Source of the DNA: Halomarinibacterium sp041392205 | GTDB lineage: Bacteria; Bacteroidota; Bacteroidia; Flavobacteriales; Flavobacteriaceae | Assembly (NCBI GenBank): GCA_041392205.1 | Contig: JAWKMO010000003.1 | Coordinates: 1-64,000, forward strand | DNA length: 64,000 nucleotides | Reading direction: 5' to 3' | Shown here: piece after piece, positions 27,358-33,992 of the stretch | Position numbering within the stretch: position 1 is the stretch's first letter | How the letters are laid out: the number at the start of each line of letters is the position of its first letter | Position numbers and translations under genes: made by a program | The notes under the pieces: model-generated | What the model was told of the DNA's origin: nothing | Database searches by the model: none | What the model saw: only the letters and a program-made list of their open reading frames with translations

Positions 27358-28083
27358 ATGGAAAATATCATTGGAAAAGTAGCCCTCATTACGGGCGGAA
27401 CTAAAGGAATTGGTTATGGAATCGCACAGGTACTTCTAAAAAATGGAATTTGTGTAGCCATCACTGGACGAACGCAAGAAACGGTTCGTGATGCTATAAA
27501 AAAGTTGAATGAACAGGGAAATGATGGCGTCTATGCTATTGGTATTGAATCTGATGTACGAAATTATGAAAGTCAAAATGAAGCCGTACGTCAGGTAATT
27601 GAAGAATTTGGCAAGTTGGATATTGTAATAGCTAACGCAGGACTAGGCCATTTTGCCCCTGTGCATCAACTTACTGTGGCGCAATGGAATGAAACCATAG
27701 AAACTAATCTTACCGGAGCATTCTATACACTTAAGACTACTTTTGAAGCGTTGAAGAAAAGTAAAGGCTATTACATCACTATTTCAAGTTTGGCAGGAAC
27801 CAACTTTTTTGCCAATGGGAGCGCTTATAATGCCAGTAAATTTGGGTTAACTGGTTTTACCCAAGCAGCAATGCTTGATTTGCGTCAATATGGGATAAAA
27901 GTAAGTACGATTATGCCAGGTTCTGTGGCAACACACTTTAACGGCAATGTGCCTTCCAATGAAGATGACTGGAAAATTCAACAAGAAGATATAGGTGAAA
28001 TTGTAATGGATTTGCTCAAAATGAACCCTCGTACCTTGCCTAGTAAAATTGAAGTCAGGCCATCAAACCCATCAAGTCGTTAA
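27358..28083 (+). CDS. SDR family oxidoreductase
   Basis: A 241-aa short-chain dehydrogenase from the ATG at 27358; a start 17 codons upstream would add a Lys-rich tail and overlap a TATCTTTG -7 box. The cofactor loop TGGTKGIG is at 12-19, NAG at 93-95, N117 and the catalytic S143/S144, Y157 and K161 (YNASK). All SDR residues are present. The substrate is not predictable; the sequence is close to 3-oxoacyl-ACP reductase-like and other NADP(H) enzymes. The gene is monocistronic, with a terminator at 28105-28130. Confidence 0.9.
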   Translation: MENIIGKVALITGGTKGIGYGIAQVLLKNGICVAITGRTQETVRDAIKKLNEQGNDGVYAIGIESDVRNYESQNEAVRQVIEEFGKLDIVIANAGLGHFAPVHQLTVAQWNETIETNLTGAFYTLKTTFEALKKSKGYYITISSLAGTNFFANGSAYNASKFGLTGFTQAAMLDLRQYGIKVSTIMPGSVATHFNGNVPSNEDDWKIQQEDIGEIVMDLLKMNPRTLPSKIEVRPSNPSSR

Positions 28084-28104
28084 ATATTACAGAAGCTTCT
28101 AATA

Positions 28105-28130
28105 GAAAAGCCCCTAAAAAGGGGCTTTTC
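28105..28130. terminator. Bidirectional terminator after the SDR gene
   Basis: GAAAAGCCCC (28105-28114) pairs with GGGGCTTTTC (28121-28130), leaving loop TAAAAA. It lies between convergent genes. Confidence 0.85.
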
Positions 28131-28151
28131 ACAAAGCTTGCAAAGTATGGA

Positions 28152-29009
28152 TTAGTTTGCGCTAAGTAATGCCAAAAATTTATCAAGATTTGGCAATATC
28201 ACAATTCGGGTTCTTCGGTTTTTTGCTCTACCTTCTTTGGTTTCATTTTCAGTAAGTGGGTGGTAGCTGCTTCTTCCAGCGGCAATAAGCTTGGCAGGAT
28301 CGACACCAAAATCTTCTTGTAGTTTTCTAATAACAGCAGTAGATCGTTCTACACTCAACTCCCAATTATCTTTTATATAAGCTCCCGGTTTTACCGTTTG
28401 GGCATCAGTATGTCCCTCTATGAGAACTTCCATGGCGGGTTCGCTATTTATAACATTGGCCAAACGTTGTAACAAATTATTGGCTTTAGGGTTTATTTTA
28501 TAACTACCAGAATTAAATAACATTTTATCCGATATGGTAATCATAACAACCGTTTCGTTAATGGCTACACTTATATCATCTTTATTGGTTCCTTCAGAAA
28601 TAAAAGTATTATCCAGATTTTTCTTCAAATTATACGAAATAATTAAATTCATAGAATCTTCTAAGGTTCTTGCTTGTGCCAATTCCTTGGGGTCTACTTT
28701 CAGGAGTGCTTCTTTCATTTGTGCTTTATCTTTATTCGATAAAACCACATTGCCATAATTTCTTAGATTGGTATTTTCTAAGGTAACATTGGCTTCACTT
28801 AACGATTTAATTTTAGCGTTATAGTTGGCAACACGCTCTTCAATAACGGTGTACTTAGCTTCAATTTCTTCTTTTTCTAGTTGGGTTTTTTGAAGTGTAG
28901 CCCTGGTATCATTATACTGGTTTTCAAGTGCAACGTACTTCTTTTTGGAGACACAGCTGGTTAAGGTTAACACTCCAGCTGTCATGGCTAATGCGACGCT
29001 TTTTTTCAT
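28152..29009 (-). CDS. OmpA-family lipoprotein with coiled coil
   Basis: A 285-aa lipoprotein: MKKSVALAMTAGVLTLTSC with lipid Cys at residue 19. Residues 25-90 form a coiled coil (YNDTRATLQKTQLEKEEIEAKY). The C-terminal OmpA-like domain (about 155-275) includes MLFNSGSYKINPKANNLLQ, EVLIEGHTDAQTVK and NRRTRIVILP. It likely links the outer membrane to peptidoglycan, as other OmpA/Pal-type lipoproteins do. It is a single gene divergent from the small membrane protein at 29197. Confidence 0.9.
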   Translation of the reverse strand: MKKSVALAMTAGVLTLTSCVSKKKYVALENQYNDTRATLQKTQLEKEEIEAKYTVIEERVANYNAKIKSLSEANVTLENTNLRNYGNVVLSNKDKAQMKEALLKVDPKELAQARTLEDSMNLIISYNLKKNLDNTFISEGTNKDDISVAINETVVMITISDKMLFNSGSYKINPKANNLLQRLANVINSEPAMEVLIEGHTDAQTVKPGAYIKDNWELSVERSTAVIRKLQEDFGVDPAKLIAAGRSSYHPLTENETKEGRAKNRRTRIVILPNLDKFLALLSAN

Positions 29010-29196
29010 AGTAAATAGTTTTATGGTTTGTGAAATAGATAACTACGACAACAGGTGAAATTATTCGTTAAAGAGTGCTATTGTTTTGTTAATTAACTGC
29101 TGAAAAGCGCTTTTTTTGTTAATGTTTATTAAAATTGGATGCGAAACAAAATTCTGCGTATTCCTTTTAGCTATTTTTATTGTAAATTAGGATACT

Positions 29197-29364
29197 ATGA
29201 AACTACAAATCCCCACAGATGTCCCCAATCCAAGTCAAAATACGCCTATTGATATTACGAGTGTCTTTGATATTGTATTATTTATTGTAGCACCTATCCT
29301 ATTAATTGTGTTTTACATTTTGTTACGCAGAAAAAAAAAGACTGCTAAAATGGATGAGCAATAG
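29197..29364 (+). CDS. Small single-pass membrane protein (55 aa)
   Basis: An ORF of 55 codons: MKLQIPTDVPNPSQNTPID, then a hydrophobic helix of about 22 residues (FDIVLFIVAPILLIVFYIL), then a strongly basic end (LLRRKKKTAKMDEQ). The design, short Pro/Asn-rich outside segment, one helix, basic cytoplasmic tail, and the location in a 378-bp interval that would otherwise be empty, support a real gene. Similar proteins are seen in flavobacterial genomes and have carried an adenylosuccinate synthetase label; the size alone excludes that. It lies 23 nt before the next gene and may be cotranscribed with it. Confidence 0.62.
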   Translation: MKLQIPTDVPNPSQNTPIDITSVFDIVLFIVAPILLIVFYILLRRKKKTAKMDEQ

Positions 29365-29387
29365 TTATTTGGCTTAAATATTGTTAA

Positions 29388-30050
29388 ATGAGTCGTATGA
29401 AAAATAGTGTGCTTTACCTTCTTTGTTTTTTTTGTTTTCAACTAGGGAATGCCCAAATTGAAAATAATACGAATTCCATTCCATTTGAAATTAATGAAAC
29501 CAATACCCCTTCCGATACAGGTTTAGAATTGCCTGTTAGAAAACCACCTGCTTTAACCATTCCTATAAAAGAGCGGAATCCCAATACCAATATGTCTATT
29601 GGTGAAGATGAAACCGAAAAATTAGACATCACCAAAACAGATGGCTTATTGGACAATAAAACGAACAATGCACCCAAAGCTTTTACTAAAGATAAAGAGC
29701 CTACAGAAGAATTTGATAAAAACATGGTCTTTTCCGATTTAAAAACAGGAGGAAAAAATGTAACAATAAAATACAGAGATCATGAATATGTAGATGGCGA
29801 TTTAATACGAGTATATGTAAATGAAGATATTGTGCAATCTAGTGTCTTTCTCGATAGTTCCTTTTCTGGATTTACGTTAACATTGGAAGAAGGAATAAAT
29901 AAAATTGAATTTGAAGCTCTTAATCAAGGCTCCTCGGGACCAAATACAGCCGAGTTTCATGTGTACGATGAAAATGGACTCATTATTTCGGCCAAAGAAT
30001 GGAATCTTCTCACCGGGCGAAGAGCTGTTATTACAGTGATTAAAGAATAA
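29388..30050 (+). CDS. Exported protein of unknown function
   Basis: A 220-aa protein with signal peptide (MKNSVLYLLCFFCFQLGNAQ from the second ATG at 29397; the frame starts at 29388). Residues 25-110 are low-complexity and Thr/Pro/Lys-rich (IPIKERNPNTNMSIGEDE), and 120-220 form a beta-rich domain with KYRDHEYVDGDLIRVYVN and GFTLTLEEGINKIEFEALN. No enzyme motif or sorting domain was seen, so it is probably periplasmic. It follows the 55-aa membrane protein gene by 23 nt. Confidence 0.78.
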   Translation: MSRMKNSVLYLLCFFCFQLGNAQIENNTNSIPFEINETNTPSDTGLELPVRKPPALTIPIKERNPNTNMSIGEDETEKLDITKTDGLLDNKTNNAPKAFTKDKEPTEEFDKNMVFSDLKTGGKNVTIKYRDHEYVDGDLIRVYVNEDIVQSSVFLDSSFSGFTLTLEEGINKIEFEALNQGSSGPNTAEFHVYDENGLIISAKEWNLLTGRRAVITVIKE

Positions 30051-30068
30051 ATTTTTAAATTTTAATAA

Positions 30069-30086
30069 TGTAAAGTATATTTTACA
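30069..30086. promoter_or_regulatory. Operator-like palindrome upstream of membrane protein-HTH pair
   Basis: TGTAAAGTATATTTTACA is an 18-bp near-perfect inverted repeat (8 of 9 arm pairs Watson-Crick, one G-T). It lies just upstream of TATATTTG (30097-30104), a -7 box for the Bacteroidota sigma factor, so it covers the -33 region. It is the natural binding site for the small Cro/C1-type regulator encoded two genes downstream, implying autoregulation. A second, weaker inverted pair AAAGT(N7)ACTTT occurs at 30114-30130. Confidence 0.6.
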
Positions 30087-30141
30087 AAATAAATAGTATA
30101 TTTGTCATATTGAAAAGTAAACTAAACTTTAATTTTATATT

Positions 30142-30582
30142 ATGATTTATAAAAATATATGCGATTGGGATAGAAAAGCGTCAGAAAAACTGAAGAATAT
30201 TCAATTGCCTAACCAATGGAAATCTATGGGCTATGCCATTATGGTAATAGCGCTAGTATTAATTTTATCGAGAAAAATTTTTGACATTTCTTTTTTAAGT
30301 AAAACAATTTTACAAAATATACTTATCGTTGGTCTTTTAATAGTGTCTCTTTCGAAAGAAAAAATTGAAGACGAACTTATTATAAAAGTACGTGCAATGA
30401 CCTATAGGATGGCATTTATTTTTGCAGTGTTTTATGGATTACTTCAACCTATTATAAATTATGTTGTTGATATCATTCTAGGGGTTTCAGATAAGGATTC
30501 TCATTTTACTTATTTTCAATTAATCATATTTATGTTACTTATTCAAGTAGGCTTTTTTGAGCTTTTTAAACGAAAGAGATAA
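30142..30582 (+). CDS. Four-helix membrane protein paired with HTH regulator
   Basis: A 146-aa integral membrane protein with helices at about 29-46, 56-70, 88-112 and 122-140. Before helix 3 it has SLSKEKIEDELIIKVRAMTYR, a charged block (SKEKIEDE) that recurs in a Bacteroidota family always linked to a small HTH protein. It overlaps the HTH gene by 1 nt (TAATG at 30580-30584). The pair resembles the DUF2975/YozG-type modules; the membrane protein may sense envelope stress or modulate the regulator, which is inference. Preceded by an operator-like palindrome. Confidence 0.83.
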   Translation: MIYKNICDWDRKASEKLKNIQLPNQWKSMGYAIMVIALVLILSRKIFDISFLSKTILQNILIVGLLIVSLSKEKIEDELIIKVRAMTYRMAFIFAVFYGLLQPIINYVVDIILGVSDKDSHFTYFQLIIFMLLIQVGFFELFKRKR

Positions 30583-30782
30583 TGAAAAATACGATAAAAG
30601 TTGAAAGAGCTATTTTAGATCTTACACAAGAAGATTTGGCAAATCTTATTCAGGTTTCTAGGCAAACTATTAATTCAATTGAAAAGGGGAGATATGTGCC
30701 CTCTACATTACTAGCGCTAAAGTTGTCCAAAATTTTTAAGAAACCCATTAATGATTTTTTTACACTGGAACAACATGATTAG
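30582..30782 (+). CDS. XRE/Cro-type HTH transcriptional regulator
   Basis: A 66-aa helix-turn-helix protein that consists of little more than the DNA-binding domain: TIKVERAILDLTQEDLANLIQVSRQTINSIEKGRYVPSTLLALKLSKIF. The recognition helix is about residues 26-36 (QVSRQTINSIE). It is of the short YozG-like type that regulates its partner membrane gene, with which it is translationally coupled. The predicted target is the 18-bp palindrome at 30069-30086. No effector domain is present. Confidence 0.88.
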   Translation: MKNTIKVERAILDLTQEDLANLIQVSRQTINSIEKGRYVPSTLLALKLSKIFKKPINDFFTLEQHD

Positions 30783-30826
30783 TGTTCTAGTATACTTATT
30801 GGTATGTCTAGTCTTTTTACTAATTA

Positions 30827-31381
30827 CTATTTTAAAGTAGCTTCAGTAAGTAAAATTGGGTAGACGTTTTTTAAATCTATTAGTTCGTTTTCACTCAATT
30901 GTGCAATATTTTTATTGAAAGATTTAAGAACATAAGATTCTCTTAATTCTAAATAGGCTTGTGTAATAGCAACCTGAACAGCTATAAAGTTTTTATAGCT
31001 AGAATTTCCTGAAGCATTTAAAGATATTATTGCCTTTTTAGGATTTTCTGAATAATATTCTAATGACTCTCCTTTACAATAAAGGCACGTACCATCACCA
31101 TTATTATCGACAAAAGTCTTAATTGCTTCAGTTAATTCTGAAAAGGATAAGAGTTTATTGTTTACAAACAGTTCATCGTTTTTATTTAAATGAATTCTGA
31201 ATACATTGCGCTCTTTTGCTGGAATACTGCAATCCTCTGTTAGACACTTAGGTGGAAGTTTTCTTACAATGCCTTTATCATTAGGAATTGTGGTGGCTAC
31301 TAAAAAGAAAATAAGAAGTAAAAAGGCAATATCGGCCATGCTTCCTGCATTAATTTCTGGGATAAATCTTTTGCTTTTCAT
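30827..31381 (-). CDS. exbD: ExbD/TolR-like protein without adjacent ExbB
   Basis: A 184-aa protein from the ATG at 31381 (MKSKRFIPEINAGSMADIAFLLLIFFLVATT), with the ExbD membrane helix and the conserved Asp (D17, in SMADIAFLL) that carries protons in ExbB-ExbD/TolQ-R motors. The frame extends 17 codons further upstream but the homologous start is here. The periplasmic part has extra segments (CLTEDCSIPAKERN, CLYCKGESLEYY) with Cys residues not typical of ExbD. No exbB/tolQ gene is near, so it would rely on an ExbB encoded elsewhere. The T8 terminator of the next gene lies just upstream. Confidence 0.82.
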   Translation of the reverse strand: MKSKRFIPEINAGSMADIAFLLLIFFLVATTIPNDKGIVRKLPPKCLTEDCSIPAKERNVFRIHLNKNDELFVNNKLLSFSELTEAIKTFVDNNGDGTCLYCKGESLEYYSENPKKAIISLNASGNSSYKNFIAVQVAITQAYLELRESYVLKSFNKNIAQLSENELIDLKNVYPILLTEATLK

Positions 31382-31409
31382 AAATTGATGGTTTTTTCTA
31401 TAGAAAAAC

Positions 31410-31439
31410 AAAAAAAATGCCAACGTTTTCACGATGGCA
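31410..31439 (-). terminator. Terminator after the thiol-fold protein gene
   Basis: On the minus strand, TGCCATCGTGAAAACGTTGGCA forms a hairpin (5-bp outer stem TGCCA/TGGCA, inner CG/CG) followed by eight T. It ends transcription of the 207-aa gene before exbD. Confidence 0.78.
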
Positions 31440-31478
31440 GTTTTATAGGAGGTAGTGGGTCTTAATTTATAAAAGAAC

Positions 31479-32102
31479 TTATTCTTCTTCCTCCATTCGA
31501 GTCATTAAATCGTTATAATTTTCAATCATTACATACATTTTTCCACCTAGCATAACAATAGGAGTGTCCATCGTTTCCAATCGTTCTAAACCACCCACAA
31601 GGGCAGCAGATAATTGCTTTGTTACATTTTCATCCCCTGCTACATTAACGCTTCTGTATTTATATGGACTTTCATTTAGTGAACTAATAAGGGAGTCACA
31701 TTTTGAGGTGCAATTCTTTGGAATAAATAGTGTAATAGGCTTTTTGGGTTCAATTTTAATTAACTCAAAGGGTACTGGCCTAGCTCTTCTTGAAAGACTA
31801 TCTTTTACCTTTAATTTGTAAGTATATAAAGCCTGTTTGCCGCGCTCTACAATAAGGGTCATGATAGTAATCTTGGAAGTGGCTGGAACACGATAAAACA
31901 TTTCTCGCCCTTCTCTCTTTTTAAAACCGGTACCTTCTACTTCAATAGCAACATCAAGATCTACTAGGTTTCTATTTACAGCATATAAAAAAAGTCTATT
32001 TGCTTCTTGTTTGTCTTCTATGTCCACCGTATATTCTTGAGCAAGAAAAGTGGTTGGAAGGGATACAAGTAATATTAAAAGTAGTAAAATGTGTTTTTGC
32101 AT
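31479..32102 (-). CDS. Exported protein with thioredoxin/glutaredoxin-like C-terminal half
   Basis: A 207-aa protein with signal peptide ending FLAQ (about residue 22). Residues 25-115 form a beta-rich domain (LFLYAVNRNLVDLDVAIEVEG). The C-terminal part (about 122-205) reads like a glutaredoxin fold: a strand (ITLFIPKN), then CTSKC at 131-135, a helix (DSLISSLNES), a strand (YRSVNVAG), TPIVMLGGKMY with the cis-Pro at 181, and a terminal helix. The site is CxxxC instead of the usual CPYC, so redox activity is uncertain. It lies upstream of exbD with a terminator between them. Function unknown. Confidence 0.75.
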   Translation of the reverse strand: MQKHILLLLILLVSLPTTFLAQEYTVDIEDKQEANRLFLYAVNRNLVDLDVAIEVEGTGFKKREGREMFYRVPATSKITIMTLIVERGKQALYTYKLKVKDSLSRRARPVPFELIKIEPKKPITLFIPKNCTSKCDSLISSLNESPYKYRSVNVAGDENVTKQLSAALVGGLERLETMDTPIVMLGGKMYVMIENYNDLMTRMEEEE

Positions 32103-32256
32103 GTCTTTTTCTTTAAGCCCCGAAGATACTAATAAATGGTAAATTTTGAAAAATATAAATCCATTCCTTAAATTAATTTTTATGGCGAGGATGTATTTTT
32201 GAAGTAACTTAAATTTGAATTCATTTTAAAAATGTATTTTTATTAAAATTATATTT

Positions 32257-33615
32257 ATGAAAATACCGTTCTTCTCCTCATTAATTTTAATAATTGCCTT
32301 ACCAATCAATATTGCTGCCCAAGAGAAATTAAGAGCCTTGCATAATGAAACAATCGATGATGTGTATGTGGAAGTAGATTCCTCTTTAATGCCTCGACAA
32401 ATTGGTTATCAAGCTAGATTTTCAGGGATTATTACATCGCAGGTAAATGTGGATGCAAATGGCCTTGATATTATGGGCGATGCCGCTAACGAACCTTCTA
32501 TTGCAGTAGACCCTACAAACCCCAATAGAATGGTTATTGGGTGGAGGCAATTTGATACCGTTACCAGTAATTTCAGGCAAGCTGGATATGGATACTCACT
32601 GGATGGTGGAATCACTTGGATTTTCCCAGGGGTTATTAATCCAGGAGTTTTTAGATCAGATCCTGTATTAGATTTTGATTCTCAAGGTAATTTTTACTAT
32701 AACTCTCTTCAACAAACTTTTGATTGTGATGTGTATCAAATTATTGATGGAGGGGTCGATTGGGAAGGCCCTTTTCCTGCTAAAGGAGGAGATAAACAAT
32801 GGATGCGAATTGATAGGAGTGGGGGCATTGGCGATCAAAATAATTATTCCTATTGGAATTCAAACTTCTCAACCTGTGTGCCCGGACAATTTACTCGTTC
32901 CACCGATGGCAGTATTACGTTTGAGGATTGTTTGTTTGTAGATGGAGATCCTTTTTGGGGAACCCTGGCGGTCGATAAAACCGGGGATTTATATATTACT
33001 GGAGCTGGAAATGGAGGGATTGTTTTAGTAAAATCGACCAATGCAAAAGACCCCAATGAAAGTGTTACTTGGGATTTTGTTACCAAGGTAGATTTAGACG
33101 GTCAGTTAAATGGATTCTTTCCTTTAAACCCACAAGGCCTTATGGGTCAGGCTTGGGTGGATGTGGATATTTCTGAGGGAGCTGGAGAAAATAATGTGTA
33201 TGTGTTAGCGTCTGTACAGCGTACTAAAGACCCTGGTGATGTCATGTTTGCCAGAAGTACCGATGGAGGCACTAGTTTTGAACCTCCGGTTCGAATCAAT
33301 ACCGATGGCCTTGGAGGCTATAATTGGTTTGGTACCATGAGTGTAGCGCCCAACGGTAGAATAGATGCTATATGGCTAGATACAAGGGACGATCCCAATA
33401 ATATTCTTTCAAGATTGTATTACTCTTTTTCTGAAGATCAAGGTCTTACTTGGTCTAATAATGAAGCGTTGTCCCCCCAATTTGATTCTAGAGTAGGATG
33501 GCCTCAACAAAATAAAATGGGTGATTATTTTGACATGGTGAGTGATAATGACTATGCCTATGTCGCTTGGGCTAATACTTTAAATGGCGGACAGGATTCT
33601 ATTTTAGCCGTATAG
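32257..33615 (+). CDS. Exported BNR-repeat protein, C-terminus lost by frameshift
   Basis: The main part of a secreted sialidase-like BNR protein: signal peptide (MKIPFFSSLILIIALPINIAAQ), then a six-bladed-type propeller with Asp-box motifs such as GYSLDGGITW, FTRSTDGSITF, FARSTDGGTSF and SFSEDQGLTW. The last residues of this frame, GGQDSILAV, replace the expected GGQDFYFSRID. The correct continuation is in the other frame (see next entry): deleting one T from a TTT near 33597 explains it. As written, the protein would lack its T9SS sorting domain and would not be surface-displayed. The full gene would span 32257-33911. Confidence 0.85.
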   Translation: MKIPFFSSLILIIALPINIAAQEKLRALHNETIDDVYVEVDSSLMPRQIGYQARFSGIITSQVNVDANGLDIMGDAANEPSIAVDPTNPNRMVIGWRQFDTVTSNFRQAGYGYSLDGGITWIFPGVINPGVFRSDPVLDFDSQGNFYYNSLQQTFDCDVYQIIDGGVDWEGPFPAKGGDKQWMRIDRSGGIGDQNNYSYWNSNFSTCVPGQFTRSTDGSITFEDCLFVDGDPFWGTLAVDKTGDLYITGAGNGGIVLVKSTNAKDPNESVTWDFVTKVDLDGQLNGFFPLNPQGLMGQAWVDVDISEGAGENNVYVLASVQRTKDPGDVMFARSTDGGTSFEPPVRINTDGLGGYNWFGTMSVAPNGRIDAIWLDTRDDPNNILSRLYYSFSEDQGLTWSNNEALSPQFDSRVGWPQQNKMGDYFDMVSDNDYAYVAWANTLNGGQDSILAV

Positions 33616-33911
33616 ACCCTTTGTCAATTTTAACTATAAAAGATACTGATTTTACAAGGGCAAATTTTTCTATTACACCAAATCCTGCAAAGGATAGTTT
33701 AATAATTCACTATGATTGTAAACAGGCTGAAAATGCTTCCATAAAAGTCTTTGACTTAAATGGTAGGGAAGTAGCTTCATTATTCGATAATGAATGTGTT
33801 AAGAAACATGAATTACGATGGAATATCCATTCAACATTACCCAATGGTATTTATTTTGTAACCTTACAAACAGATACTGTATTTGAGTCTATAAAATTAA
33901 TTTTAGAATAA
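33597..33911 (+). pseudogene. Severed T9SS sorting domain of the preceding gene
   Basis: In the reading frame one base back, the sequence continues FYFSRIDPLSILTIKDTDF and then a typical T9SS type A sorting domain: FSITPNPAKDSLIIHYD, IKVFDLNGREVASLF, LPNGIYFVTLQT and IKLILE at 33911. It has no start codon of its own other than a TTG at 33621, so it is not an independent gene; it is the 3' end of the BNR-repeat gene. Inserting one T at about 33597 (GATTCTAT to GATTTCTAT) restores one frame over both parts. The fault is either a real mutation or a sequencing error. Confidence 0.82.
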
Positions 33912-33944
33912 CGCTTAAATTTTACATTTTTTTTAGACAAAAGG

Positions 33945-33974
33945 TTGTAAAAATGCGATAAAATACTATTTTTG
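33945..33974 (+). promoter_or_regulatory. Bacteroidota promoter of the M4 protease gene
   Basis: TTG at 33945-33947 and TATTTTTG at 33967-33974, exactly 19 nt apart, match the -33/-7 consensus of the primary sigma factor of Bacteroidota. The in-frame TTG at 33972 is part of the -7 box, which argues that it is not the start codon and that the ATG at 33993 is. Confidence 0.78.
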
Positions 33975-33992
33975 AAAAAAATAACTATACCT

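Noticed and set aside
33621..33911. Independent small T9SS-domain gene starting at TTG
   Set aside because: It continues upstream in frame as FYFSRIDPLS and joins the preceding BNR protein by a 1-nt change; a lone sorting domain without a signal peptide would not be secreted.
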